DNA of 64,000 bases from CAYPIE01 sp964410665 (GCA_964410665.1 CAYPIE010000017.1:1-64000), one strand, 5' to 3'. Positions 18,602-28,499 are shown, counted from the stretch's first letter. Numbers and translations are program-made. Notes: generated by a model from the letters alone, not told the origin.

Positions 18602-21079
18602 CTACTGCCCCGCCGCAGTCAGCGAGCGGAAGGCGATGGCTCGCCGCACTGGCGCAGGCATGGGGGCGTCACGGCCCTTGACTGCACGCCAGAGAATCTC
18701 GTTCAACTCAAAGTCGTTGATCCGATCGAAGTCGCTGAAATCCATCTGCTGCGATCGCTCCGCGCCGTAGGACATGGTGGTGTTCAGCTGGTTCAGGTCG
18801 ATCTTGGCCGGCAAGTGGGTGTACGGCGTCAGGTCGGCCTTGGCCGTGAAGCTGTTGAACATCGGCCGGGCCGCGGCGTCATACTGGCTCAAGGGCGGCA
18901 AGCCAAGGATCAGCTCCATGGTGCGGATCATGCTGACCGTGCTGTACTGGGTGCTGTCCACAAACTTCCGCTTGGTGTAGGGCGAGATCACCAGCCCGAC
19001 GGTTCGGTGGGCATCGACGTGATCGGGGCCATTCTGGGCATCATCCTCGATGACGAAGATGGCGGTCTGTTTCCAGTACTTACTCTTGGTCACCGCGTCG
19101 ACCAACTTGCCCAGAGCGAGGTCGTTGCTGGCCACGCAGGCCTCGGGAGTGGGCTGGCCGGGAGTCGTGCCGCGAGTGTGATCTTCGCCGAGGCTCATAA
19201 CGATGAACCGCGGCAGGTTGTTGTTCTTTTCGAATTCGCGGAACTCCTTGAGGAACACCTCAACATTCGCCGGGTCGCGCATGCGCTGGCCGTTGATGTC
19301 GATGCGGTAGTCGGGGCACATGTGGCCGACCAGCCCGGGGACCCGTCCCTCCATCCGCTGGGTGCCGTCGGGCTGAGTCACCCGCTTGCCGTACTCACCA
19401 TAGCTGCGGTAGCTCAGACCTGCCCGGGCGCAAGCGTCCCACAGGTAGCCCGAGGGAGGCGTCCCCAGGTTCTGTTCATCATCGTCATCCACCCCCTGTC
19501 GGCCGGAGTAGGTAAGGTGCCAGTTACGGGCGGTGTAGTCGGTGTTGTACGCCGAGGTGCTCCAGGGGTGGCCATCGCGGCTAACCTGGCCATTACAGTA
19601 CAGGTTGTCGAGCAGGACGAAATCGCGGGCCAATTTGTGGTGGTTAGGCGTCACCTTCTCACCGAACATCACCAGCTCGGGGTCGCCGTTGCCCTCGGGG
19701 ACGTCGCCGAAGACCTGATCGTAGGTCCGGTTCTCCTTGATGACATAGATGATGTGCTTGATCGGCGAGGGCTCCCCGACGATGGTCGGGACAGCAGTCT
19801 TCTCGGGGTGGGGTGACTGAGTCAGGAGCTTGTCCGAGTACGGGCAGTTCCGATAGACCGTGGCAGTGTACTCTTTGAGCTGGTCGTCATCGGGCATCGG
19901 CACGATCGACAGGGCTCCCGATAGGGTAGTGCCGATGTAGCGGTAGCCGAGGCGTCGGAGCAGTGGGTTGTCGAGGAGCTCATCCTTCTTGAATTTGGGG
20001 TTGGCCTGAGTCCGGTTGCCCTTGCCGACGCCGACAAGCAGGTGCTTGCCGTCGGGGGTGACGTTGACCGCGGTGGGGTACCAGCCGGTAGGAACAAACC
20101 CCTTGATCGCGCTCTGGTTCGGGGTAGCGATATCGATCACCGCGACGCAGTTGTTGTCGGCGTTGGCCACGAACAGCGTCCTGCCATCGGGTGCTACGGC
20201 CACCGCATCGGGAGTACTCCCCTCTGGGGCGTGAGGGAACAGGGTGGTGCTGATGGTCTCGGTCACCCGTCCCTTCCCAGTGTCGATAACCGCGACAGTG
20301 TTGCTGGAGGCGCAGGCGACGAAGAGACGGTCGTCGCTCGGATGTCGGGCGATCTGGTTGGGATGCTCGCCGACGGGAATCCGGCGGATCACCTGCAAGG
20401 TTCCGGGGTCGATCACCAGCACGGCGCGGCCGGCCCAGTCGGAGACAAACAGTTGTGTACCGTTGCGGGAGAAGACGACATCGTAGGGCTTGCCGCCGAT
20501 CGCCACCTTTTTCACCTCTACCTGATCCGTCGGGTTGAGGAGCGACAGGGCGCCATCCTCGATGTCAAGGACCACCAGATGGTTGCCGTTGGGGGTCAGA
20601 GTAAGGCCAGTACGGAACCCTTTGAGGGCACGGACCTCATCGCGTGACATCTCGCGGATGTTCGGTTCGTCTGGGCCGGTGCGGTTCAGCTGACCGCCTT
20701 TGAGGTTAAAGGTATGGATCATGCCGGCCCCGCCGCCGGCCCACCATACGGTGTCCTCGTTGGCGTTGGTAGCCAGCCCAAACCAGCTTTGCAACACCTC
20801 CTGACGATCCAACACCCTGGCGGTGTCGAGGTCGACCAGCGACAGCTCGTGGGGGTTAAAGCCGCTGGTGGCGACCAGGGCGTGTTGGCCATCGGCCAGA
20901 GGCAAGATGTTGAGCGGGAGGTCGGACAAGATGACCTGCTTGCCTGCAGGGGTGATCGTCCAGCCGTTAGGCAATAGAAAGCCGCCTTTGCTGGGGCCGG
21001 CGTAGCGGGGCTTGTCGTCGGCCGCCAACCCGGCGGTGACGATGAGTGCCATGGTCAGAGCGTGGAGATAGGTTCGCAT
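18602..21079 (-). CDS. Bifunctional YncE-type beta-propeller / alkaline phosphatase-family phosphoesterase
   Basis: An 825-residue exported protein. ATG 21079 has AGGAG six bases upstream and starts a signal peptide (MRTYLHALTMALIVTAGLAA). Residues of about 40-400 form a YVTN/YncE-like propeller (repeats such as LFVSDWAGRAVLVID, LFVACASSNTVAVID, LFVANADNNCVAVID). From about residue 436 comes a phosphoesterase domain (IKHIIYVIKENRTYDQVFGD, then GQVSRDGHPWS, and VIEDDAQNGPDHVDAHRT near the metal site). This matches the phosphoesterase/phospholipase C-like branch of the alkaline phosphatase superfamily. The likely role is hydrolysis of extracellular phosphoesters in the periplasm; the substrate is unknown. 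Upstream on the same strand is the Gfo/Idh gene. Confidence 0.88.
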   Translation of the reverse strand: MRTYLHALTMALIVTAGLAADDKPRYAGPSKGGFLLPNGWTITPAGKQVILSDLPLNILPLADGQHALVATSGFNPHELSLVDLDTARVLDRQEVLQSWFGLATNANEDTVWWAGGGAGMIHTFNLKGGQLNRTGPDEPNIREMSRDEVRALKGFRTGLTLTPNGNHLVVLDIEDGALSLLNPTDQVEVKKVAIGGKPYDVVFSRNGTQLFVSDWAGRAVLVIDPGTLQVIRRIPVGEHPNQIARHPSDDRLFVACASSNTVAVIDTGKGRVTETISTTLFPHAPEGSTPDAVAVAPDGRTLFVANADNNCVAVIDIATPNQSAIKGFVPTGWYPTAVNVTPDGKHLLVGVGKGNRTQANPKFKKDELLDNPLLRRLGYRYIGTTLSGALSIVPMPDDDQLKEYTATVYRNCPYSDKLLTQSPHPEKTAVPTIVGEPSPIKHIIYVIKENRTYDQVFGDVPEGNGDPELVMFGEKVTPNHHKLARDFVLLDNLYCNGQVSRDGHPWSTSAYNTDYTARNWHLTYSGRQGVDDDDEQNLGTPPSGYLWDACARAGLSYRSYGEYGKRVTQPDGTQRMEGRVPGLVGHMCPDYRIDINGQRMRDPANVEVFLKEFREFEKNNNLPRFIVMSLGEDHTRGTTPGQPTPEACVASNDLALGKLVDAVTKSKYWKQTAIFVIEDDAQNGPDHVDAHRTVGLVISPYTKRKFVDSTQYSTVSMIRTMELILGLPPLSQYDAAARPMFNSFTAKADLTPYTHLPAKIDLNQLNTTMSYGAERSQQMDFSDFDRINDFELNEILWRAVKGRDAPMPAPVRRAIAFRSLTAAGQ

Positions 21080-21215
21080 CGCAAACTCCTGAGACATCGA
21101 TCGGATTCCTACCGCAGGGTTATCGTGGGCGGTAGGAGCCGGTCAACGCTAGCGAGTTTTTGATGAAGATGCGCGAAAAGGCAGATGGCCAAAGCTTGGG
21201 CGGGCCTTGGGAGGG

Positions 21216-22307
21216 TTAGGCGGCCTCGCGGTCGTATTGTTCGAACAGACGGCCGGAGGGACGTGGGACCTGGTTGGGGCCGACCGGTCCTTGGGCGTCT
21301 CCTTCCCAGGCATGTTCGCGGATACTGGTCAAGACGCGCTCGGCCAAGGCTAAAGCAGCCCGGCCGTCTTCGCCACTGACCCGGGGGCGGCGGCCCGTAC
21401 GAACGCACTGGACAAAGTCGCGCAGTTCACAGGTGAGCTGATCGGCACGTTGCTCACAATCTAAATGCAGGGATTGCAGATAGCGACCAAACACCTGGTC
21501 TTTGAGCATCGAGCGGCTGTGAGCATCCAGCCGGTGGCTGGGCAAGCCGTAGCGACGTAATTCTTCGGTGGCTTGGACCAGGGTGAGGCGTCGGTGCAGG
21601 AAATCGACCCCGGCATAGCCTTCTGGGGCCCAAATACGCAAGCGTCGCTTGGGCTTGGGAGTGATGCGGCTGGCGGTGACATGAGCAATGCAGCCGTTGG
21701 CAAACACCAGACGGGTGTTGACCAAATCTTCATGACCGCCAAAGATGGATGCACCCATTGCCTCGACTGTATGCACCTGATCACCGACCACATCCAGCAA
21801 TAGATCCAGGTCATGAATCATCAGATCCAGAACCGCGCCGATGTCCGTGGAGCGACCGGTGAATGGGCCGTGACGTTCGCATTCGATAAATTTGGGGCGG
21901 ATCGTGCGTCGTCGCAGTTCTTCGAAGGCGGGATTAAAGCGTTCGATATGCCCCACTTGCAGCAAGGTGTGGTTCTGCCTGGCCAGGTCGATCAGTTCAT
22001 CCGCCTGGTTGAGCGTGGTCGTGATGGGCTTTTCGACCAGCACGGGGATGCCACGCTGCAGAAATGTGCGGGCCACCGCATGGTGCGAGGTGGTCGGGGT
22101 CACCACGCTGACGGCATCGACGTTATCGATCAGGTCATGGAAATCCTGATAGGGTTGGGTGGCGTAGCGTTGGGCCACCTCAATGGCCTGGTCGTAGTCG
22201 ATATCGGCGACGCCCACCAGGTCAACTTCAGACAGTTCGGCGAGGATCCGCGCATGGGCTTTTCCCAGGTGACCGACCCCGATCACCGCCATCCGTAGCT
22301 TTGCCAT
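21216..22307 (-). CDS. Gfo/Idh/MocA family oxidoreductase, lpx-cluster type
   Basis: A 363-residue NAD(P)-dependent oxidoreductase. The Rossmann loop is VIGVGHLGKAHARI (8-21), the EKP motif is at 92-94, and the catalytic-domain segment QVGHIERFNP comes after it. ATG 22307 has GGAG in front; the frame to 22379 is just upstream sequence. The sequence (GHLGKAHARILAEL, GHIERFNPAF, DLMIHDLDLLL, VTASRIT) resembles the Gfo/Idh gene found among lpxA/lpxB genes in other Gram-negatives, where GnnA oxidises UDP-GlcNAc at C3. It lies 126 bases after lpxC on the same strand, which supports a lipid A or UDP-sugar role. That role is an inference. A general sugar dehydrogenase cannot be excluded. Confidence 0.85.
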   Translation of the reverse strand: MAKLRMAVIGVGHLGKAHARILAELSEVDLVGVADIDYDQAIEVAQRYATQPYQDFHDLIDNVDAVSVVTPTTSHHAVARTFLQRGIPVLVEKPITTTLNQADELIDLARQNHTLLQVGHIERFNPAFEELRRRTIRPKFIECERHGPFTGRSTDIGAVLDLMIHDLDLLLDVVGDQVHTVEAMGASIFGGHEDLVNTRLVFANGCIAHVTASRITPKPKRRLRIWAPEGYAGVDFLHRRLTLVQATEELRRYGLPSHRLDAHSRSMLKDQVFGRYLQSLHLDCEQRADQLTCELRDFVQCVRTGRRPRVSGEDGRAALALAERVLTSIREHAWEGDAQGPVGPNQVPRPSGRLFEQYDREAA

Positions 22308-22433
22308 TACCGAGTGCTCCAGCCTTCCAAGTGATCCGGGAGGACGGTGAACGGAGGAATGGATGAAAACCCAGTGCATCGGGAGAAGTACGATCCCTGG
22401 TTCGATGTCAGCCCAGCATTCATCCCTACGTCC

Positions 22434-23330
22434 TTATCCCGCATGACGCAGTGCCGGCCCACCTTCCGCTGGCTGAGCGGCGAGGCTGGTCGTCAGAGTA
22501 CGGGCCAGTTCGACATTCAGTGGATGGCCCGAACGATAAGCCACCACGTGGCCACGGAGATCGACGCCACACAAAGCTAGATCCCCAAGGATGTCGAGAA
22601 TTTTATGCCGTCCGGGTTCATCGGCGAAGCGGGTGCCATTGTCGACCGGTCCACCTGGGCCAAACACCAGTAATTCGCGTGGGGTCAGATGGCGTCCCAC
22701 GCCCTGCATCTGCAACTGCTTAGCTTCATGGTCGAGCAGGAAAGTGCGACAGCAGGCCAGCTCGTGAATAAACGAGTCGGTGGAAATGTCGACGGTGACC
22801 ATTTGCGGTGCCAGGGCCGAGCTCAAGCCGTAATTGAGCAGATAACTGACCCGAAGTCCCGGACGATCATGCGGATGGATAGCCAAAGTGGCCGTTCCCT
22901 GGCGGATGACAATCGACTCTTGAATGCTCCAACAAGGTCGCAGGGACCATTGGGCGACGATACCCACTTTGAGAATGGCCTCGACAAAACCCCGCGCAGA
23001 GCCATCGAGTCCGGGTGGTTCGGGACCATCGAGTTCAAGAACACAGTTATCGACCCGAAGTCCGGCCAAGGCGGCTAAGATATGCTCGACCAGGGTGACC
23101 TGGGCAGGTGTGTGGCCCAGAGTGGTACGCCGCTGGGTGCCACTGACCGAAGCTACCGTTGCAGGGATCCGCGGTCGTCGAGGAAGATCACTACGCACAA
23201 ATACAATCCCAGTATGCTCGCGAGCGGGCTTGAGGCGCAGATTGACTGGGGCGCCGGTAATAAAGCCAATGCCCTGGAGACAAATCTCGTCGCCGAGGGT
23301 ACGTTGGGGTCGCTCCGCAAGCATTCTCAT
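22434..23330 (-). CDS. lpxC: UDP-3-O-acyl-N-acetylglucosamine deacetylase LpxC
   Basis: LpxC is the zinc deacetylase of the committed step of lipid A synthesis. The 298-residue product shows the family motifs: TLVEHILAAL (catalytic Glu and zinc His, near residue 83), the LDGSARGFVEAI region, DEPGRHKILDILGDL (zinc His and Asp, near 235-245) and SGHPLN (catalytic His, near 268). ATG 23330 is chosen because AGGAAG lies seven bases upstream; the frame is open to 23444. The C-terminus ends soon after the SGHPLN block, with an Ala/Thr tail, so no FabZ fusion is present. Its partners here are an OmpH/Skp chaperone upstream and a Gfo/Idh enzyme downstream. Confidence 0.93.
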   Translation of the reverse strand: MRMLAERPQRTLGDEICLQGIGFITGAPVNLRLKPAREHTGIVFVRSDLPRRPRIPATVASVSGTQRRTTLGHTPAQVTLVEHILAALAGLRVDNCVLELDGPEPPGLDGSARGFVEAILKVGIVAQWSLRPCWSIQESIVIRQGTATLAIHPHDRPGLRVSYLLNYGLSSALAPQMVTVDISTDSFIHELACCRTFLLDHEAKQLQMQGVGRHLTPRELLVFGPGGPVDNGTRFADEPGRHKILDILGDLALCGVDLRGHVVAYRSGHPLNVELARTLTTSLAAQPAEGGPALRHAG

Positions 23331-23647
23331 GCGTGGGCTTCCTGATCGATCCGGTACCGGGGGTGGATGGACCGGATGGCGCGGGGATACTTGCCCATGA
23401 GGACGAAGGTCAAACATGTTCTGTGTATCGGACACCGAGGCCATGATGGGTCCAGTTTTTTCGAAGGATTTGCGGAATGGGTTACGCAGGTGGAGCAGGA
23501 GGGAGAGATTAAGACGCGCACAACCGCGTCAGTCGGTGGCAACGGAGTGGTTTTCCGAAGAAGACCGAGGCAACCAGGTCGCGGTGGAGCGACCTGCTCT
23601 CCCTCCCTTTCCTTGCATAGGGCCAGGCGACACCGTTTCACGCGGAC
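23331..23647. other. Spacer between ompH and lpxC
   Basis: A 317-base gap between two minus-strand genes. It has no convincing coding sequence: one minus-strand frame of 104 codons overlaps the lpxC start and has no domain-like features. It may hold an lpxC promoter, but none is clear. Confidence 0.4.
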
Positions 23648-24334
23648 TCAGGGTTTGTTGTTGGGTTGAGTCGGTTGGGTCGTTCCGGTGGTGGGCGTCA
23701 CCCCGCTCGGTTTGAAGTATTTGTTGAGGGTACTCACCACGGCATCGGTGATATCCATATTGCGGTGGTAGAACGGCATGGCCGCTTGGCTCTGCAGCTT
23801 CATGCGAGCGACCACAGGGGAGAATGCATCTTTAGGATCGATATAATCCTGATAGCAAAGCACCAACTCGATATTATTGGCCACTGCGATGCGATCGATC
23901 ACGGTGTAAATATCCTTATAAACAGCGACAATGGTATCATCGCTAATCCGTGACAGTTCCTTATCGCCTTGGCGACTAATATCCTGAATTTCACGCTGCA
24001 GGTCAGTGATTTGTTTTTCGTACTGATCGCGCAGCGGTGGTTTGGCAGCTTGGGCCAAGGCTCTCTGCTGTTCGGCGATCTGGTTTTTCTTTTCGGTGAC
24101 GCGACTCAGATAGGCCTGGCGCAACTCCTGCATCCGTTTGGCCTCGACATTGGCTTTCTCGAATTCCTTAAGAACTTTGGCCAGATTGACCACGGCAATC
24201 CGCCCACGGCTCGAACTGGAAGTCGCTCCAGCCGGTGGATTGGCGGGGTTGGTCTGAGCCTGCGTCATACCGACCGTCAAGACGATGCCGGCCAGAGTAG
24301 CCGTCGCCATTAGCAGCGCAAACACTCGTTTCAC
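23648..24334 (-). CDS. OmpH/Skp-family periplasmic chaperone
   Basis: Skp-type chaperones carry unfolded outer-membrane proteins across the periplasm. The 228-residue product starts at GTG 24334, six bases after GAGAAGG, and begins with a signal peptide (VKRVFALLMATATLAGIVL, cleavage near AQA). A conserved segment RIAVVNLAKVLKEFEKA is followed by a long, charged coiled coil (about 55-130, rich in Lys, Glu, Gln and Arg). The family core ends with VVARMKLQSQAAMPFYHRNMDITDAVV and NKYF. A Thr/Pro-rich tail (TPTTGTTQPTQPNNKP) is unusual. The longer open frame to 24424 has no RBS. It is first in the minus-strand run ompH-lpxC-Gfo/Idh. Confidence 0.88.
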   Translation of the reverse strand: MKRVFALLMATATLAGIVLTVGMTQAQTNPANPPAGATSSSSRGRIAVVNLAKVLKEFEKANVEAKRMQELRQAYLSRVTEKKNQIAEQQRALAQAAKPPLRDQYEKQITDLQREIQDISRQGDKELSRISDDTIVAVYKDIYTVIDRIAVANNIELVLCYQDYIDPKDAFSPVVARMKLQSQAAMPFYHRNMDITDAVVSTLNKYFKPSGVTPTTGTTQPTQPNNKP

Positions 24335-24664
24335 GATTCCCTTCTCCTCTCGCTCACGTCCCTGTCTTGATCGGCCCAGTGGACGACCAATATCGCCTGC
24401 CAATGGTCGGTGGGTTCTCTGCAAGAAGGCAACGGGTTGTAACCCATCCCGTACCTGGGGTCAATGCGAACCCAACCAGCTCATGCAGGCGATTCCCACC
24501 GGGCCTCCTTGCGAGCTCAATAGCGGCGTGATACCCTAAAATCAACACACGATCGACCTCTCTACGGTCGGCCTCTCGACCAACAATGGCCGTCGAGTCG
24601 CGTTCTATTCTTTGAGCGGTTCGCGTTTGACAACGGTCTCAGGATCATCTTCCGGGAGTCCTCC

Positions 24665-26047
24665 ATGCCTTGGGTTCGCAGTTCGCCGGCTACGGCGTTT
24701 TCCTTGCTGAATCGACGTTGCCCCTGTCCAAGTTCGTCTTGTTTGGGACTGCTGGCCTTGGTGTTGCTTTCCGCAACCTCTGCCCAGGCCCAGTTTGTCG
24801 ATGTGGAACGGCCCAGCCAGGTGGAGGTGATTAACCCCGTGCTGCAAATGCGCAATAGCGCGGCCACCGCCCCTCCAGTCAATGACCCAAACAGTATTGA
24901 CAAGATGCGGCAAGTAGCCCGCTGGCTGGTCTATACCATGACCAAGCCTGAGTATTATCAACCCGGGGCCAGAATCAGTAAGCGAACGACCAGTCTGACC
25001 AATTATGGCGACATTCTTAATGAAGCCAAGAAGTATCTGATCCAGCCCGATAATCGCTCTCGCCTGACAGGATCCAAGCTGGCCTATATCCGCGAATTCG
25101 GCAAACAAATGGTGACCTTTCTAAAGTCCAAAGAGATCCTCAACCATCCCGAACCCTTGGTGCGGGTCAACGGCATGCGCATGTTGGGGTTGGTGGCCCG
25201 GAGTGGTTATGCCGGCGTCGCCGAGGTCGCGATCGATATCCTGAAGGATGCGAATCAGACCGAGTCCATGCGTTTTCTGGCTCTGCGTGCCTTGAAGAAC
25301 CTGCTGGCCGTGCCGAATGTCGAGCTCCCGGAAAAGTCACTGCTTGAGGTCGACAATCGTCAGCTTTACCAAGACGTGGTGCGAACGTTGATCGCCTTTC
25401 TCCATCGCCCGATGGGTGAAGGGGGCGCCAGCGACGATCCAGTCGCTTATCGCTATCTTCGCCGTGAAGCCGTGCGTGCCTTGGCCGAGGTACCGACCGA
25501 TCTGGTGCTCGACCCCAACCGCCAGGTGGTTGCCCGACCGGGGTTTGAACTACTCCGCGTCGCCAATGTGGATCGCAGCTTGAGTCCCCCCCCGGATGTG
25601 ACCGAGCAAGTTGCCGCGGTCATCGGGTATTGCCGCATGATCCCCGATAAACGGAATCCCAACGAGATCGTCAATCTGGACTATGCTGCGTATTTCGTCA
25701 ACACGGCCGTGTTTGATCTAGTCGGCAAACGGCTGGTACTGCCTTCGGCCCGGATCGTCCCCTGGAAAGTCGAAATGGCCCGGTTGGAACAAGCGTTGAA
25801 TCAGTGGCAGGCCAACACCCAGAAAAAAGCGATCGCCAAGGCCAACCTGGTCGGCACCCTGGTCAACCAACTACTTCCCAACGTGGTCAGGCCGATCAAA
25901 CAAGGTGGCCGAACCGCTCAGCTTGATTCGCAACAAGTCGAGGTGTTACGCAGCTGGGAACGGGAACAGCGTCCGAGCTCGGCGAGCATGTACCCCAACG
26001 CCGCAGACACCCAACTGCAACCCAACTATACGGCTGCAAAATCCTAA
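24665..26047 (+). CDS. Secreted HEAT-like hypothetical protein
   Basis: The 460-residue protein has an N-terminal signal sequence (SCLGLLALVLLSATSAQAQ; cleavage likely after AQA) and starts after CGGGAGTCCTCC. The body is alpha-helical with HEAT/ARM-like repeats, for example NHPEPLVRVNGMRMLGLVAR, TESMRFLALRALKNLL and YRYLRREAVRALAEVP. No catalytic motif is seen. It is the first of three exported proteins on the plus strand, separated from the next by 109 bases. The three may be one transcription unit. The function is unknown. Confidence 0.72.
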   Translation: MPWVRSSPATAFSLLNRRCPCPSSSCLGLLALVLLSATSAQAQFVDVERPSQVEVINPVLQMRNSAATAPPVNDPNSIDKMRQVARWLVYTMTKPEYYQPGARISKRTTSLTNYGDILNEAKKYLIQPDNRSRLTGSKLAYIREFGKQMVTFLKSKEILNHPEPLVRVNGMRMLGLVARSGYAGVAEVAIDILKDANQTESMRFLALRALKNLLAVPNVELPEKSLLEVDNRQLYQDVVRTLIAFLHRPMGEGGASDDPVAYRYLRREAVRALAEVPTDLVLDPNRQVVARPGFELLRVANVDRSLSPPPDVTEQVAAVIGYCRMIPDKRNPNEIVNLDYAAYFVNTAVFDLVGKRLVLPSARIVPWKVEMARLEQALNQWQANTQKKAIAKANLVGTLVNQLLPNVVRPIKQGGRTAQLDSQQVEVLRSWEREQRPSSASMYPNAADTQLQPNYTAAKS

Positions 26048-26156
26048 GGCCTGATCGCCTTGCCGAAGAACACGAACCGTTGCCCCACGCACATGTGCTC
26101 CATCTTGGGAACGAATCCGTCGTGATGCTTCACGGCCTGTTTGAAAGGACGAACCG

Positions 26157-28397
26157 ATGCAACGCTGGTGGATCGCGCTAGCATTGCTACTGAGCAGTAG
26201 CACCTCGCTGGCCTTGGCCGACTACGTGATCATCCGCATTCGCCTGAGCAGCCCTCCAACCAGCGCAGGCGGCTTAGGCCCCGGTGGCAATGAGGGAGGC
26301 CCGGGCTTCGGCGGCGGCTTTCCGGGTGGCCCGGGTGGTCCCGGCGGCCTCGGCGGTCCCGGTGTCCCCGGCGGTCCTGGGCTCGGTGGCGGCTTTCCCG
26401 GCGGACCCGGCGGTTTTGGGCGCGGCGGCTTTCGCGGAGGCAACGCTGGTGGCCAAGATGGCAATGAAGGACTCGCTCCGGGTGGCGGCTTCCGGCCTGG
26501 TGGAGGCGGCGGCGGCTTTCCCGGCGGTGGAGGCGGCGGCGGTCTGGGCGAAGGCCTCCCGGGGGGGGGGCCAGGCGGACCCGGTGGCTTCCCCGGGCAA
26601 CCCGGTGGTCTAGGCGGCGGCTTTCCCGGTGGTCCGGGTGGACCTGGTGGACCCGGTGGCTTCCCTGGGGGACCGGGAGGGTTCCCTGGGGGACCCGGTG
26701 GCCTTGGTCGAACCAACCCAAACCGCCTGGACAATCAACCCCAGTTCGATCCCGATGAGATGCTCATGGCCATCGTCGAACTCCGTACAACGCCGACCCA
26801 AGCTCCGCTTGGCGGGGTGCCCTTTCCGCTGATTAATCATGAGTTTAACGGAAAAACTTATTTATATACTAGCAATTCTATTCAAGTAGAGCCAATCGAT
26901 ATTCCCTCCCCCACCCAGCTGATGCGTCTGCAGCGTTATCCGGACTTGCAGAAGAATCGCACCCCCGAACGGATCATTGCTGAAGCACGCTGGTCGCTGC
27001 AACGTGGGCTGGTGGATTTCACAGGAGTGCTTCTGGACCAGATGCTGAGCGATCTCGATGAGGCGGAGGCCTCCGGTCAGCCACTGTCGGTAGATGCCAA
27101 AACCCAGACGGTGATTGATGCCTATCGCAAACTAAAAGGGGCCATGAGCAAGCCACTGCCAAGTAATCCGGCCGCCAATGAATGGAAACTCCGCCTCAAC
27201 TATGTGGGCATTCGTACCAGTCCGCATTACACCATGATTCACAACATTCCAGGGGCCAATCCGAATGAGGTCACCCGGCGGCTAGACTTGCTCGAACGGG
27301 CCTATGCGGGCTTTTATTACTGGTTCGCTCTGCAGGGATTGTCCACTCTGGAAGTGCCCGAGCAACGACTATTGACTATCCTTTGCGAGAAGTCCAGAGA
27401 CTTTAGCAACGCGCGACGGGTGTTCGATGTTGCTGAACTGCCCACCGATGGCTTTCTGACCACGGACTACAACGTGGCCTTCTTCGCCCCAACGCGACTG
27501 GACGCACCCTTCCGCGACTTCTCACAGCGCGTCAGTCAGTTGTATACCCGAAAAGGCTGGGACCCCAAAGACCTGGTCCAGGGCAAGATTCCGAAGCCAA
27601 GTCGCAACCAGCCCCGCCCCCAGGGCACCGACATCGCATATGCCCAGACCATGGCCTTGGCCGAACGGGCCCTGCTGCATGAAGCAGAGGTGGCTGCTAC
27701 CTCGCAAGTCGGTACCCAACAATTGATGATTGCCCTGGGCCTGTTGCCCCAGCGGGTGACGCTGCCCGAGTGGGCAGCCTTCAGTCTTCCAAACTTCTTT
27801 GCCACCCCGAAGGGCCCTTTCCCGTCTGAGTCGACGGGGATCAAAGTGGCCATGTGGGAAAGTGTCGGCGGCCCTAGTTGGGCTTTTGCGCGGTACTTCC
27901 AAGACCTCGACCGTGATAAAAAGCTCGACTCTCCCACCAAGACGCTTCAAGGGGTCATCGACGACACCTTTTTCCGGACCGCGCATGCCAAAGCCCGCGT
28001 CAAGCCAGATGACGATGAAACGCCTAAGGAACGCCAAGAACGTCGCACCGAAACACGCGAGGCGATCGCGAAGGCACGGACCCTGGCCTGGGGCCTGGCC
28101 TATTTCCTGGTCAAGGAGAAATTTGACGGGCTCCGACGCTTTGCCCAGGAACTGGATCGCTTGCCTCGCGATCTCCAGTTTACCTCGACCATCAAAGCCC
28201 AGCTGTTCCGGCGCGCATTCGCTTTGGAAGAAGATGCAGACTTCCAGGCGTTCGCCGAGGATTGGGTCAAGTTTCTTCGCGGGGTGCAAACACCCACCAA
28301 GGAGGTCAAGCTCGAGTATGAGCCGCCAGCCCCCAATCCACGTGGCTTCCAAGGTGGCTTCGGTGGTGGTGGCACCCCGCCCGGTGGGGGAAGCTAA
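26157..28397 (+). CDS. Secreted protein with long glycine/proline-rich (GGPGG) N-terminal domain
   Basis: The 746-residue product has a signal peptide (MQRWWIALALLLSSSTSLAL, cleavage near ALA). Residues of about 36-185 are a low-complexity domain of GGPGG, GGFPGG and GGGFPG units, ending at PNRLDNQPQFDPDEM. Such stretches are collagen- or elastin-like but lack the strict Gly-X-Y periodicity. Residues 195-700 are an ordinary globular or helical region of no recognised family. The tail (from about residue 725) is again glycine-rich. A run of ten G (26561-26570) lies in the low-complexity part. Codon use there is extreme (GGC/GGT/CCC). It sits between two other exported-protein genes. Confidence 0.75.
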   Translation: MQRWWIALALLLSSSTSLALADYVIIRIRLSSPPTSAGGLGPGGNEGGPGFGGGFPGGPGGPGGLGGPGVPGGPGLGGGFPGGPGGFGRGGFRGGNAGGQDGNEGLAPGGGFRPGGGGGGFPGGGGGGGLGEGLPGGGPGGPGGFPGQPGGLGGGFPGGPGGPGGPGGFPGGPGGFPGGPGGLGRTNPNRLDNQPQFDPDEMLMAIVELRTTPTQAPLGGVPFPLINHEFNGKTYLYTSNSIQVEPIDIPSPTQLMRLQRYPDLQKNRTPERIIAEARWSLQRGLVDFTGVLLDQMLSDLDEAEASGQPLSVDAKTQTVIDAYRKLKGAMSKPLPSNPAANEWKLRLNYVGIRTSPHYTMIHNIPGANPNEVTRRLDLLERAYAGFYYWFALQGLSTLEVPEQRLLTILCEKSRDFSNARRVFDVAELPTDGFLTTDYNVAFFAPTRLDAPFRDFSQRVSQLYTRKGWDPKDLVQGKIPKPSRNQPRPQGTDIAYAQTMALAERALLHEAEVAATSQVGTQQLMIALGLLPQRVTLPEWAAFSLPNFFATPKGPFPSESTGIKVAMWESVGGPSWAFARYFQDLDRDKKLDSPTKTLQGVIDDTFFRTAHAKARVKPDDDETPKERQERRTETREAIAKARTLAWGLAYFLVKEKFDGLRRFAQELDRLPRDLQFTSTIKAQLFRRAFALEEDADFQAFAEDWVKFLRGVQTPTKEVKLEYEPPAPNPRGFQGGFGGGGTPPGGGS

Positions 28398-28499
28398 GCT
28401 GCTTTCCCGAGAGATTTGCCTTGTTGGGTCGCGTTCTAGCGAACTATCCTCACAGTAGACAGCCGGTTGGCATGAGAATAGCCTCAAAGGAATGCGATC

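Noticed and set aside
18815..19816. 333-codon plus-strand open frame
   Set aside because: Antisense to the YncE/phosphoesterase gene, whose domains are clear.
26222..26734. 170-codon proline-rich minus-strand frame
   Set aside because: It is the opposite strand of the GGPGG repeats, giving an artificial Pro-rich frame.
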